A DNA stretch of 39,955 bases. Origin: Nitrospira sp. Lineage in GTDB: Bacteria; Nitrospirota; Nitrospiria; Nitrospirales; Nitrospiraceae. The position numbers were made by a program, and so were the translations under genes. The DNA is taken from positions 1 to 39,955 of the forward strand of contig JAJFBJ010000048.1 of the NCBI GenBank assembly GCA_020697375.1, given 5' to 3'. Positions within the stretch are counted from its first letter, which is position 1, and every line of letters starts with the position of its first letter. Of the stretch, positions 1 to 9,335 are shown in pieces. The notes under the pieces were generated by a model, which saw nothing but the letters and a program-made list of their open reading frames with translations, ran no database searches and was not told the origin of the DNA.

Positions 1-420
1 CAGGCGATTCTGGTGCTGGAAAAGGGAAATCAACGCATCCAGGCCTTCAGCAGAGGCGGCCACCCGGTGCCGGCGTTCCCCGGCATTCAGCCGCTGTACT
101 GGTTTCCCCTCATCTCCCATGCACCCCCGAGCATCGACGTCGTGTATCTCTCCATGAGCGTGGACGTCGCCAATTATGTGTTCATCCTCAGCCAGAATGG
201 CAATGGCTACGACGCGGCGGATTTCTACCTCGACGTCTACACCCCCACGGGCTCACTCCTCTTTTCCCAGCGAGGGCTGAACGCCGCCGGCCTGACCGTG
301 GACCTGTGGCGCAACGTGTACGCGCTCAACTATCAACAAATCTCCGGACCCGGCGGCCGCCCGGAGCCGTCCATCAGCGAGTACATTCCGTCAACCCCGA
401 AAACGACCCCGTTTTCATAA
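1..420 (+). CDS. C-terminal part of an NHL/beta-propeller-like protein (5' end outside window)
   Basis: The frame is open from the first base, and the GTG at 13 is not preceded by a ribosome binding site, so this is the end of a longer gene that starts upstream. The first visible residues (VLEKGNQRIQAFSRGG) resemble an NHL-type propeller blade, in which an 'N-x-R-IQ-x-F' strand is typical. The rest alternates short strands with aromatic residues (FILSQNG, FYLDVYTPTGSLLFS, NVYALNY), also propeller-like. There is no catalytic motif. The stop at 418-420 lies 13 bp before the next start, so the two genes are probably cotranscribed. The propeller assignment is inference from a short fragment; a specific function cannot be given. 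Confidence 0.6.
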   Translation, partial: QAILVLEKGNQRIQAFSRGGHPVPAFPGIQPLYWFPLISHAPPSIDVVYLSMSVDVANYVFILSQNGNGYDAADFYLDVYTPTGSLLFSQRGLNAAGLTVDLWRNVYALNYQQISGPGGRPEPSISEYIPSTPKTTPFS

Positions 421-433
421 TGGAGGAGAAACG

Positions 434-2401
434 ATGGATCCGATTGCGACATGGCGATTTTGGACGGAGGGTACCGGTTACGTTCAGGAGTACCCTAATG
501 AGTCAACAGGCGACGGAGGCCCGGCAATCGTGGGACTCGGGGCCGGAGTCGACTACTGGAGTATTTTCGATCTCGGCGGTGGCAACATCGCGCTGGGGAT
601 CCAGCTGAATAACGATGGCCAACTGGTCATGGCGTACTGGAACTCCCATTTTGCAATGCCAGGCGGGACAAGCAACGGCGGCATGGTATTGTGGAGTAAC
701 GACGAGGGCTTTGCTTCCAACAGCATCGGACCCGAACAAACTTTTAAGCTGATCAATATGGGGGCCGGCAGGTTTGCGCTCCAAATTACCGCCGGCCCGA
801 ACGCCGGACAGTATCTCATGGGCCAGCAGGGCGGCTGGTATCCGGCTCAATGGGGATATGGAACCGGGAGTCTTTTTGCCATGCCGCACGACGGGCCGCC
901 ATTGTCATTCGGGCTCTTGGCAGATTGCGATCAGCTTCCGATCCTGAAGATTACCGGCTCCGGTTACTTCCTTAACCTCACGGGCAAGGACCTGACAGGC
1001 TACAGCCTGACGGCGGATATGAGCCACTGCACTCTCGATGGCGCGAGTCTAAGTGGAATCATCACCCTAGCGGGGGCCAATTTCACCAGCGCCTCCCTAA
1101 AGAAAGCCATCCTGTCCGGCCTGGACCTCGGCCAAGCTTCGACCTGGAACCAGGCCGACTTCACGGGCACGGATCTGAGCACCATCAAGAGCGCCGCGGG
1201 CGCCCATCTGGAGGGGGCCATCTTCAACGGCGCCACACTTGGCTCGGTGTCATACGCGGGCGCGCATCTCGCGGCGGCGAAATTCAATGCGGCTGATGGA
1301 AGAAACGCCAACCTGACCGGGACGATCTTCGCCGGCGCCGATCTCACTGGGGCCGATCTGACGGGAGCAACGCTCGTGGACGCCGACTTCCGCGGCGCCC
1401 TTCTGCATGGCACGATTTTCGATGGCTGCGATCTGACCCGTGCGTTATTTGACGACAAGCCGGACTTCACGCGTGCAACAACGGGGCGGACGACGTTCCA
1501 AGCGGCCATCGTGCCGTTCGCCATCCTGGGGAAAAATTGGTCGTATCTGGACCTGACCGACGCGACCATCACGCTCATTCCCGAGGCGATTCCCAAGCTG
1601 GTGGCCGACCAGGCGTTGCTCCCCGTCAATCTCGACCTGCAGAATAAGGATTTCACTGATCCCGACGGCACCGGCGCCTCGTTCCGGGGCACACGCATGT
1701 ACGGCATTCAGCTTCAAGGCGCCAATCTGCAGAGTGCCCAGCTACAAGGTGCGCAGCTCAAGAGCGCCAAGCTCGACAGGGCCAACCTGACCCTGGCGGA
1801 CCTGACCGCCGCCTGGCTGATCGTCGAAACCGCAACGCCGAAAACACCGGTGGACCAGCTCGAGGCGGCCTCCCTTATCAAGGCGTTCATGTTCAACACC
1901 GTTCTGGATCAGGCGCACTGCGACGGGGTGGATTTCACCGATGCTATCTTCTCGACCAGCGTCCTCAGCACGCAACCGGCCAGTGCCGAGAAAGCGTTCA
2001 TGAACGACGCCAAGTTCAACGACGCCTGGGTGCTTGGAGCGATCTTCAACGGCGCTCAGCTCGCGGGGGCCAACTTCGCCAACGCGCACTTGATTGGCTC
2101 AACATTTAAGAACAACGGATCGGTGCCCGCCGAATTAACCCCGTCGAGCCGCGACGGCAGCGACGCGAGCATTGCCCAGGCCGACATCAGCGGAACCGAC
2201 TTCACCGGGGCTAACATGGACGGGCTCGACATGGTCGGGGCCACCGTCGCGACCAAGAGCGATTCCTTCGGGAAAAACTTCCCGGGCTACAACAATGCGA
2301 GCGTGCTAGTGGCGTTCAGCTACGACCCAACCGTGTTCGGCAATACCACGAAAAACACAACGTGCCCCAACGGCAATCCAGGCCCCTGTAAGGTCACATA
2401 A
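434..2401 (+). CDS. Pentapeptide-repeat protein with N-terminal beta-rich domain
   Basis: A 655-residue protein starting at ATG 434 behind a strong GGAGGAG. Residues 1 to about 160 are Gly/Trp/Asn-rich and beta-like (SIFDLGGGNIALGIQLNNDGQ, FALQITAGPNAGQYLMG), reminiscent of beta-trefoil/fascin-like or lectin-like folds. From about residue 175 the chain consists of blocks of A(D/N)LxG-type five-residue repeats (GADLTGADLTGATLVDADF; GANLQSAQLQGAQLKSAKL), broken by insertions near 350-400, 460-490 and 520. Such repeats form right-handed quadrilateral beta-helices. No signal peptide or transmembrane segment is evident. The C-terminus carries two cysteines in an Asn/Pro/Gly-rich tail. Known pentapeptide proteins range from gyrase-protecting DNA mimics to structural proteins; at 655 residues with an extra domain, this is not a simple Qnr/MfpA type. 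Function unknown. Confidence 0.85.
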   Translation: MDPIATWRFWTEGTGYVQEYPNESTGDGGPAIVGLGAGVDYWSIFDLGGGNIALGIQLNNDGQLVMAYWNSHFAMPGGTSNGGMVLWSNDEGFASNSIGPEQTFKLINMGAGRFALQITAGPNAGQYLMGQQGGWYPAQWGYGTGSLFAMPHDGPPLSFGLLADCDQLPILKITGSGYFLNLTGKDLTGYSLTADMSHCTLDGASLSGIITLAGANFTSASLKKAILSGLDLGQASTWNQADFTGTDLSTIKSAAGAHLEGAIFNGATLGSVSYAGAHLAAAKFNAADGRNANLTGTIFAGADLTGADLTGATLVDADFRGALLHGTIFDGCDLTRALFDDKPDFTRATTGRTTFQAAIVPFAILGKNWSYLDLTDATITLIPEAIPKLVADQALLPVNLDLQNKDFTDPDGTGASFRGTRMYGIQLQGANLQSAQLQGAQLKSAKLDRANLTLADLTAAWLIVETATPKTPVDQLEAASLIKAFMFNTVLDQAHCDGVDFTDAIFSTSVLSTQPASAEKAFMNDAKFNDAWVLGAIFNGAQLAGANFANAHLIGSTFKNNGSVPAELTPSSRDGSDASIAQADISGTDFTGANMDGLDMVGATVATKSDSFGKNFPGYNNASVLVAFSYDPTVFGNTTKNTTCPNGNPGPCKVT

Positions 2402-2857
2402 GGAGAAAGTCAGGTTCTGCGTTGATCCCCCATCCTCGCGCATCTCCCTCACGCGATGACCTGAATGGGTGGCCACTCCTCGAATAGACCGAGCACGGCT
2501 ATCAATGCTCTTCCGAGCTTGCTGATATATCCCTTTTCCTATAGGCGCAGGAGTCTTCAAGGGCGGCAAGGGTGGTCGCCTAACTGCGCGCGTCCAACGA
2601 GGGGAGTCCGCGACCGCGCGTTGCGCGAGCAAAGGCGATCATCCAGGCCGCCCTTTCTACTCTCTGGAATTTCTCCCCTCCTTCTGGAATTTCTCCACAC
2701 TGTGCACCCCATGACCTCTCTTCAGCGTTCTCTCCTTATGGGTCTCTTTCATATCGGTCCTCTGTACTGGCGCATGCTTTCGCATTTATCCTGATTCCAG
2801 TTTCCTCCGGCACAATCCCTGCTTAGCCATTCCACAGATTCCTTGGAGCTATTGGCC
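2402..2857. other. Intergenic region upstream of the efflux operon
   Basis: About 455 bp without a convincing gene. Short frames here have no ribosome binding site and no recognisable protein character. The part from about 2650 to 2800 is pyrimidine-rich on the + strand and holds a 14-bp direct repeat (listed separately). I see no clear sigma-70 promoter or terminator, although the operon promoter must presumably lie here. Confidence 0.5.
2663..2696 (+). repeat. Two 14-bp direct repeats with 20-bp period; candidate operator
   Basis: TCTGGAATTTCTCC occurs at 2663-2676 and again, identically, at 2683-2696. The centre-to-centre distance of 20 bp is about two helical turns, so both copies would face the same side of the DNA. 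They lie about 160-195 bp before the start of the receiver/RND operon. Tandem in-phase repeats of this kind are typical of activator or repressor binding sites. The regulator is unknown and the role is inference. Confidence 0.5.
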
Positions 2858-3286
2858 ATGCCTTCTTCCATTCTGCTCATAGACGAGAGCCCAGGAGAAT
2901 GCGAACTGTTTCGCCAGGCGTTGTCGCAGGCCGGCTATACGGACCGGCTGGATATGGTGGATGGCAGCCAAGCCGCGTTGACGCACCTCAATGACCACGC
3001 AAACGGCGATGAACCGGCGCTGATTCTGCTCGACCTCAAACTGCGTGGCGAACGTGGTGTGGAGGTCTTGCAGCGGCTCAAACGGGATCAGCGCTATGCG
3101 CACATTCCGGTCGTGATTTTTACCAGTTCCGACGATGCCCTGGATATCTACGCCTGTTACCAGGCAGGGGCGAACGGCTATGTGGTGAAACCGGGACGGT
3201 TCGATGACCTCGTGACCCTGTCCTTTCACATGTGGAAATTCTGGCTCGAGCATAACTGCAGCCGACGGATGGCTCCCTCATGCTGA
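2858..3286 (+). CDS. Single-domain response regulator (CheY/Rcp1-like receiver)
   Basis: A 142-residue receiver domain with no output domain. The ATG at 2858 is preceded by GGAG at 2845-2848, which favours it over an in-frame TTG at 2843. The fold markers are complete: acidic pair D9/E10 (LLIDES), phosphoacceptor D59 (ILLDLKLRG), switch T89 (VIFTSSDD) and K111 (VVKPG). The loop after the phospho-Asp and the 'RDQRYAHIPVVIFT' stretch resemble the Rcp1 subgroup that works with phytochrome-like or hybrid kinases. Its stop codon overlaps the start of the RND permease (ATGCTGA at 3280-3286), so translation is probably coupled. No kinase is adjacent, so the partner is unknown; it may act by protein-protein contact. 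Confidence 0.9.
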   Translation: MPSSILLIDESPGECELFRQALSQAGYTDRLDMVDGSQAALTHLNDHANGDEPALILLDLKLRGERGVEVLQRLKRDQRYAHIPVVIFTSSDDALDIYACYQAGANGYVVKPGRFDDLVTLSFHMWKFWLEHNCSRRMAPSC

Positions 3287-6200
3287 CCCGCGCCGCCCTC
3301 AAGAACCCCTACGCCGTCTTCGCGCTCTGCATGATCGCCTTAATTTTAGGCGGCGTGTCGTACCAGAAGATGCGCGTGGACATCTTTCCTGAGATCAAGC
3401 TGCCTTCGATCCTCGTCACGACCTTCTATCGCGGCTTGAGCCCCACCGAAATGGAAGGCGCGATTACCTTCCGCCTCGAGCAGCGCTTCGTCGAGGCGAG
3501 CTACGTGGAACACATCGAATCCCAATCCCTGGCGGGCATGAGCTACATCAAGGTCTTCTTCCAGCCCGACTATGGCATCGATGCGGCTCAGTCTGAATTG
3601 ACGAGCCTGGCCTACAGCGTGATCCGCACACTCCCCCCCGGCGTCTACCCGCCTTCCGTGTTCAAATTCGGCGTCGCCAGTCTCCCGATCGGATTGCTCT
3701 CCGTCGCGAGTGAATCTCTCGGCGCCAAGGAAATCCGCGACCTGGCCTACTTCACCGTGCGCGGGCAGATCGCCAGCATCCCGGGGATATCGTTTGGCCC
3801 CCCGCTGGGCGGGAAAGTCCGGCAGATCACGGTATTCCTCGATCAGCAGCGCCTGCTCGCGCGCGACATTTCCCCTTCCGAGGTGGTCAATGCCATCAAC
3901 GCACAGAGCGCCATCATTCCAGCCGGAAACGTCAAACTCGGGGATCTCGATTACTATGTCTATTCCAACAGCCTCATCGACGTGGTCGACCAGATCAACG
4001 ACATCCCGATCAAGATCGTGAACGGTACCCCGGTGCTGGTGCGTGACATCGGCACCGCCGCCGACAGCGCCGCGGTCCAGACCTCCATCGTGCGCGTGAA
4101 CGGCCGCGAAGCGACCTATATTCCGATTACCCGCCAGGAAGGCGCCAACACGCTCGAAGTCACGGACGGCATTCGCGCCAAACTGTCCAAGCTCACGGAA
4201 ATTCCGGCCGGCACCACCGTCAAGTTTCTCTACGATCAATCGATGTACATCCGCCAGGCGATCTCAAACTTACAGAAGGAGGGGCTTCTCGGCGCCGGAT
4301 TGGCAGGACTGATGATTTTTATTTTCCTCGCCAGCATCAAAGCCGCGCTCGTCGTCGGGCTGGCCATCCCCCTGTCGCTCACCACTGCCCTGGTCGCGCT
4401 GTACCTCACCGATCAAAGCGTCAACATCATGACGCTGGGCGGATTGGCCCTGGTGATCGGCACCCTGCTGGACAATAACATCGTGGTGCAGGAAAACCTG
4501 CACCGCCACTTGGAGATGGGAAAAGACGGGCGTTCCGCGGCCGAAGACAGCGCAACGGAACTGACGCTTCCCATTTTGGTCGCCACGATCTGCATCCTGA
4601 TCGTCTACCTGCCGATCATGTTTTTCACCGGCATCATCAAATACCTTTTCGTTCCGCTCGCCATGACGGTCGCCTTCGCCATGCTGGCCGACTATGTGGT
4701 CTCCATGTCGGTCACCCCCGTCGTGCTGGCCTGGCTGTACCAGGCCGGTCACGGAAAGACAGCGGAACAGGATGCCTCGGCCGACGAGGGCTGGTTTCGC
4801 CATGTCCTCGCGCTCTACGTACCGCTGTTACGAGCCGGCGTACGGTTCAAAGCTGTGGTCATCGCCATAGCGCTATTGGCCTTGATCGGCACCGGCGGAT
4901 TACTCGTCCCATTGCTGCACACGGAATTTTTCCCCAGGATCGACGCAGGAAACTTCACCATGCTGGTCGTGGCTCCCGAAGGATCGAGGATCGAGAAGAC
5001 CACCGCCATCGTGGGCCAAATCGAGCGCCTGGTGCAGGAGACGATCCCAAAAAACGACTTGGAGGAAGTGATCTCCAATACCGGCCTTTATTACGGCGAC
5101 GCGGCCCGGTTCGCTCCGAACACCGGCAACCATACGGCGTTCGTACTGGTGAATCTGGTCAGCGGCCACGAGGGCAAGACGGACGATTACATCGCGGCGT
5201 TGCGCGATAAACTCAAGACTTCGTTGGCCGGCGTAGAGGTCTCGTTCCAAACCGGCGGCATCATCAGCGACGTGTTGAACTTCGGCTTGAAGGCCCCGAT
5301 CGACATCCAGGTCAAGGGGCCCAACCTCGATATCATCCGGCCGGTGGCAGAGCAAATCCAGCAGCAGATCGCCCAGGTGCCCAACACGGTCGATGTGCGG
5401 ATCAAACAGGGGAAAAACTATCCCGAGCTGCATATCGACGTGGATCGAACGAAGGCTGCCTACTATGGCATCAACCAAAATCGCGTGGTCGTCGATGTCA
5501 TCACCGGCATCAGCTCAAATCTGGCACTTTCCCCCAATTACTGGCTCGACCCGAAAACAGCCAACGGATATTTCCTGCTGGCTCAGTATCCTGAGCAGTC
5601 GCTCACGACCACCGAGGATTTGCTGAACATCCCGATCATCGGCGCGCGCACCCCGTTGCTCCCGACCGCCAGCCTCACGGGCGGCGGCATGCAAGGCTCA
5701 ACAGTGGCGCTGCAGAACACGCCCTTCGCGGGACGGCAGATGGAACTCACGAGCGGATATTATGCTTCGGGAGACGATCGCCGGGGACCGCCGGTATTGC
5801 TGCGTGATGTGGCCTCGCTCAAGCACAAAACCGGTCCCGATTCGGTAGACCACTATGACCTGTCACGGTTGATCAATGTGCTGGTGACGCCGGTCGGCAA
5901 TGATCTCGGTCGGGTCGCCGCAGACATCGAGAAGGTGCTGGCCGGCCTGACATTGCCGAAAGACGTGACCATTCAACTACGTGGCGAAGTAGCCAACATG
6001 CGGGGCGCCATTCAAAATTTCGCGTTGGCGCTGCCCCTCGCAGTGGTGCTGATTTATCTCGTGATGGTAGCCTTGTTTCGGTCGTTCATCGATCCTCTCA
6101 TCATCCTGATCGCCGTTCCGCTGGGATGGATCGGCACGGTGCTGATCCTCCTTCTCACGAATACGTCGGTCAACGTCGAGTCGATGATCGGCACGCTGAT

Positions 6201-6549
6201 GATGATGGGTATCGTGGTCTCGAACAGCATTCTGCTGGTGGACTTTGCCAATCGCATGGTGCGTCACGGATCCACGGCGGAACATGCCGTGCTGGAAGCC
6301 GGACGACGCCGGATCAGGCCTATTCTCATGACCGCGCTCGCGACGATCCTCGGCCTCTTGCCGCTGGCTCTCGGCTTCGGTGAAGGCAACGAAACCATGG
6401 TCCCGCTGGCGCGCGCGGTGGTCGGCGGGTTGGCGGTCAGCACCATCATGACGTTGCTCGTCGTCCCGGTCATGCACTGTCTCGTGCTATATCGGCGGGA
6501 ACGCATTCACGACTCGTCCACGAGCGGCGCAACCTCGGAGAACATGTGA
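3280..6549 (+). CDS. RND-family efflux permease (inner-membrane pump)
   Basis: A 1089-residue resistance-nodulation-division permease of normal length, driving export across the envelope together with the adaptor and TolC-like genes that follow. It has the usual layout: TM1 near residues 12-30, a large periplasmic loop, TM2-6 around 335-490, a second loop and TM8-12 from about 910. The N-terminal DIFPEI motif is present. In TM4, where AcrB has the proton-relay pair Asp407-Asp408, the sequence is LLDNNIVVQEN with D398 kept and N399 in place of the second Asp. In TM10 the AcrB Lys940 position reads SNSILLVDF with N982. This pattern is unlike CzcA-type metal pumps and differs from AcrB, so substrate and ion coupling cannot be assigned. 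The permease comes first in the operon, whereas acrAB-type operons start with the adaptor. Confidence 0.93.
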   Translation: MLTRAALKNPYAVFALCMIALILGGVSYQKMRVDIFPEIKLPSILVTTFYRGLSPTEMEGAITFRLEQRFVEASYVEHIESQSLAGMSYIKVFFQPDYGIDAAQSELTSLAYSVIRTLPPGVYPPSVFKFGVASLPIGLLSVASESLGAKEIRDLAYFTVRGQIASIPGISFGPPLGGKVRQITVFLDQQRLLARDISPSEVVNAINAQSAIIPAGNVKLGDLDYYVYSNSLIDVVDQINDIPIKIVNGTPVLVRDIGTAADSAAVQTSIVRVNGREATYIPITRQEGANTLEVTDGIRAKLSKLTEIPAGTTVKFLYDQSMYIRQAISNLQKEGLLGAGLAGLMIFIFLASIKAALVVGLAIPLSLTTALVALYLTDQSVNIMTLGGLALVIGTLLDNNIVVQENLHRHLEMGKDGRSAAEDSATELTLPILVATICILIVYLPIMFFTGIIKYLFVPLAMTVAFAMLADYVVSMSVTPVVLAWLYQAGHGKTAEQDASADEGWFRHVLALYVPLLRAGVRFKAVVIAIALLALIGTGGLLVPLLHTEFFPRIDAGNFTMLVVAPEGSRIEKTTAIVGQIERLVQETIPKNDLEEVISNTGLYYGDAARFAPNTGNHTAFVLVNLVSGHEGKTDDYIAALRDKLKTSLAGVEVSFQTGGIISDVLNFGLKAPIDIQVKGPNLDIIRPVAEQIQQQIAQVPNTVDVRIKQGKNYPELHIDVDRTKAAYYGINQNRVVVDVITGISSNLALSPNYWLDPKTANGYFLLAQYPEQSLTTTEDLLNIPIIGARTPLLPTASLTGGGMQGSTVALQNTPFAGRQMELTSGYYASGDDRRGPPVLLRDVASLKHKTGPDSVDHYDLSRLINVLVTPVGNDLGRVAADIEKVLAGLTLPKDVTIQLRGEVANMRGAIQNFALALPLAVVLIYLVMVALFRSFIDPLIILIAVPLGWIGTVLILLLTNTSVNVESMIGTLMMMGIVVSNSILLVDFANRMVRHGSTAEHAVLEAGRRRIRPILMTALATILGLLPLALGFGEGNETMVPLARAVVGGLAVSTIMTLLVVPVMHCLVLYRRERIHDSSTSGATSENM

Positions 6550-7844
6550 TGGATGACCAGCAGACCTTTCCTCCTGCGGCAAGGCCGTCTCGCCGACTGC
6601 TTATCTGGCTCGTCACGGCGGCCCTGTTGCTCATGGCTGTCGGGGGATACCTGTACCGGCACGACAGGGATGAACCAATCACACAGGATCTTGCGAGCAA
6701 ATCCGCCCTTTCAGAGGCGGAACAAGTGGCCGGCGAAACATCGACCCTCATCGATTCCACTCCGATCGATGTGCAGGTCACAAAACCAACGAGGCGCGAC
6801 CTCCTGTACACGATCAGACTCCCGGCCAATGTCTCGCCGCTCTATCAGACCACCCTCTATGCGAAGGTGTCCGGCTATCTCAAATGGATCGGCCCTGACA
6901 AGGGCGATCGCGTCGCAAAAGACCAAGTCGTCGCGATCCTCGATGCCCCGGAAGTCGAAGAACAATACCTACAGGCCATATCGGATTTCAAAATCAAGAA
7001 ATTGACCTATGAGCGTCTCGCCAAGGTATGGAAGGAATCGCCGGACGTCATCGCCAAACAGGACGTGGATGTGGCCGAGGCCGCCTATCAGGGAGCCAGG
7101 CATCTCATGGAACAGCGAGTCGCCATGCGGGATTACACCAAAGTCCGGGCTCCTTACGCCGGGACCATTACCGCGCGGTTCGCCGATCCCGGCGCCTTGA
7201 TCCAGATCGCCACCTCATCAGCCGCCACTGCGATTCCCTTGTTCACGATCATGAATCTCGACACCGTCCGCGTCTATACGAACGTTCCGCAAGACGACAG
7301 CCCCTGGGTCATCCCCGGCAAAACCCCAGCGACCATCACGGTCACGGAATTGCCCGGGCGATCATTCACGGGCACTGTCACCCGTTCGACCCTCGCGCTC
7401 GACCCCGCGACCCGTAGCCTCTTGGTCGAAATCGATCTTCCCAATGAGGACCATGCGCTCCGCCCCGGCACCTTTGCCGAAGTGGCGCTCGGCTTGCGGG
7501 AAGTCCCGCAGGCCCTCGTGTTGCCTCCCCAAGCGGTGAACAGCGGTCCGAACGGGAAATCGGTCTTCATCGTCGAACAGGGAACAGCCAGAACGATTCT
7601 GATCCAGACCGGAATCAGTGACGGACGATGGATCGAGATCGTGTCAGGCTTGACGGGTGGTGAAGATGTCGTGGTGGTCGGTAAACGCAGACTCCTGGAA
7701 GGGATGCCGGTCCGGCCGTCGCCGTTCAATCTGCCCGATGCCCAGTTATCCCAACAGAAATTCGACCGGCGTGCGCCGGGCGGTACTCCGCCGCCACCGA
7801 CCTCCGTCGCACCGCCGGTTCCAACCCAGAAACAGGGAGATTAG
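6549..7844 (+). CDS. RND efflux periplasmic adaptor (membrane fusion protein)
   Basis: A 431-residue HlyD/AcrA-type adaptor linking the permease to the outer-membrane channel. ATG 6549 shares its A with the permease stop (TGATG), a typical coupled junction; a GTG at 6546 is an alternative. Residues about 18-36 form an N-terminal membrane anchor (LLIWLVTAALLLMAVGGYLY), with no lipobox. A split lipoyl/barrel-sandwich domain follows (SGYLKWIGPDKGDRVAKDQVVAILDAPEV and VRAPYAGTITARFADPGALI) around a helical hairpin. Then come the beta-barrel domain and a membrane-proximal domain (VVVVGKRRLLEGMPVRP). The C-terminal 30 residues are Pro-rich. Confidence 0.93.
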   Translation: MDDQQTFPPAARPSRRLLIWLVTAALLLMAVGGYLYRHDRDEPITQDLASKSALSEAEQVAGETSTLIDSTPIDVQVTKPTRRDLLYTIRLPANVSPLYQTTLYAKVSGYLKWIGPDKGDRVAKDQVVAILDAPEVEEQYLQAISDFKIKKLTYERLAKVWKESPDVIAKQDVDVAEAAYQGARHLMEQRVAMRDYTKVRAPYAGTITARFADPGALIQIATSSAATAIPLFTIMNLDTVRVYTNVPQDDSPWVIPGKTPATITVTELPGRSFTGTVTRSTLALDPATRSLLVEIDLPNEDHALRPGTFAEVALGLREVPQALVLPPQAVNSGPNGKSVFIVEQGTARTILIQTGISDGRWIEIVSGLTGGEDVVVVGKRRLLEGMPVRPSPFNLPDAQLSQQKFDRRAPGGTPPPPTSVAPPVPTQKQGD

Positions 7845-7846
7845 CC

Positions 7847-9283
7847 ATGAGACCCTCACTGACTCGCACCTGCTTCATGCACCTGACCCTTTTCGCCTTG
7901 GCGACGACCTTCGCCGCCGGGTCTCACGCAGCGGAATCTGCGCCACCAGTGACGCTATCCCACGGCAGTTTTCTCGCCGTTCAGCAGGCGGTCGAAATCG
8001 CCGTCAAGAACCACCCGATTCTCTTGGAAGGCGCGGCTTACTTAAAGGCATCGGAAGCGCGCACCGAACAGGCCCGTTCCCTCTATTATCCGCAGATCTA
8101 TGCCAACGCCAATACGGTGGCCGGCGCCGGAGTAAGCAATCCCCGTTTTTTGGTCGGCGGCGGCTTGTTGCGGGAGAACCAGACCACATTTACCGGTGGT
8201 GTGATCGCCAACCAACGCCTCTACGATTTCGGATACACCAGCAATTTGATCGAATCCAACAAACTTGCCGAGCGCGCGCAGGGACAGGACGTGAGCGCGC
8301 GACGCGCCCTCGTCCTGCTACATGTGCAACGAGCCTACCTCACGAGTTTGAAGCGCCGCCGGTTGGTCCAGATCGCCGAGGAAACCGTTCGCGAACGCGG
8401 CCAGATCGCCGGTAAAATCGAAACGCTTTACCGCCAACAACTGAAATCGAAGCTCGACTTCGATCTGGCCCATGTCGAATTGGTCAATGCGCAATCTTTA
8501 TTGGTGCGAAGCCGCAACGATTTGAAATCCAGTTTCGCCGACTTGAACCGGACGATGGGGATTACCGGGGTGGACGACTATGTGCTGGAGAATATTTCCG
8601 TGGACGTGCGCCCTCAGAAGACCCTGGAAAGCCTGATCAACGAAAGTCTTTCTCACCCGGAGGTCAAACGCGCGAAGGAACAGACCGCCTCGGCTCACGC
8701 GAGACTTACCGCGACCAAGCGCCAATACTTTCCGACTGTATCCGCCATCGCCAGCGGCGGCACGTTTGATCCCTTCGACCCTCGCCAGAACCAGCAAACC
8801 GGCGGGTGGTGGATGGCAGGCGCCTTAGTCTCCATGCCCCTGTTCACCGGATTTTTGATCGAGAACCAAGTCCTGGAGGCGACTGCCAACAGAGAAGCGG
8901 CATCCGCCGCGACCAGCAACATCGAACAGGCATTGACCCAACAGGTGACCAATGCCTATCTCGATACCGTCACACTCGCCCAGCAAATCAAACTCGCGGA
9001 GGAACAGGTCAGGACCGCTGAGGAAGCTCTGCATCTCTCACAGCAGCGCTACAAGCTTGGACTGGGAACCGTTATCGAAGTGACGCAGTCCGAAGTGGCG
9101 GTGACGGCGGCGCAAACCCGCCTGGCGGAAACGCAATATGACTACAAGATTGCCGAAGTCACGCTGGCCTATACGTCGCAAGGCGACGATACCGGGAGAA
9201 TTCTCCTGATGAGCTGCGGGACACCCGTCCGACCGGTCGAACAAGTCAGCCGATTGCAAATTCACCAGGAGACAGCCCACTAG
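7847..9283 (+). CDS. TolC-family outer-membrane efflux channel
   Basis: A 478-residue outer-membrane efflux protein, the last gene of the efflux operon. The ATG lies 2 bp after the adaptor stop, and its Shine-Dalgarno (GGGAG) lies in the adaptor's end. A signal peptide (LTLFALATTFAAGSHA) ends near residue 28. The mature protein has the internal duplication of the TolC family: two long coiled-coil segments (ASEARTEQARSLYYPQI... and LAEEQVRTAEEALHLSQQRYKLG) with the 'YKLGLGTVIEVTQSE' signature at about 400-415. The C-terminal 30 residues after 'AEVTLAYTSQGD' look unstructured. It probably forms the trimeric exit duct for the pump. Confidence 0.93.
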   Translation: MRPSLTRTCFMHLTLFALATTFAAGSHAAESAPPVTLSHGSFLAVQQAVEIAVKNHPILLEGAAYLKASEARTEQARSLYYPQIYANANTVAGAGVSNPRFLVGGGLLRENQTTFTGGVIANQRLYDFGYTSNLIESNKLAERAQGQDVSARRALVLLHVQRAYLTSLKRRRLVQIAEETVRERGQIAGKIETLYRQQLKSKLDFDLAHVELVNAQSLLVRSRNDLKSSFADLNRTMGITGVDDYVLENISVDVRPQKTLESLINESLSHPEVKRAKEQTASAHARLTATKRQYFPTVSAIASGGTFDPFDPRQNQQTGGWWMAGALVSMPLFTGFLIENQVLEATANREAASAATSNIEQALTQQVTNAYLDTVTLAQQIKLAEEQVRTAEEALHLSQQRYKLGLGTVIEVTQSEVAVTAAQTRLAETQYDYKIAEVTLAYTSQGDDTGRILLMSCGTPVRPVEQVSRLQIHQETAH

Positions 9284-9335
9284 CGTCCGGCTCAGAGTTG
9301 AGTTCCGATCCGCCCATGCCTCATGATGAATAGGC

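Noticed and set aside
1000..1707. Open frame on the minus strand, 235 codons
   Set aside because: It is antisense to the pentapeptide-repeat gene; the repeated GCC/GGC codons keep the opposite strand open, and the translation is low-complexity Ala/Arg/Pro.
3346..4239. Open frame on the minus strand, 297 codons
   Set aside because: It is antisense to the RND permease and rich in His/Arg/Asp/Gly, the usual composition of a shadow frame in GC-rich coding DNA.
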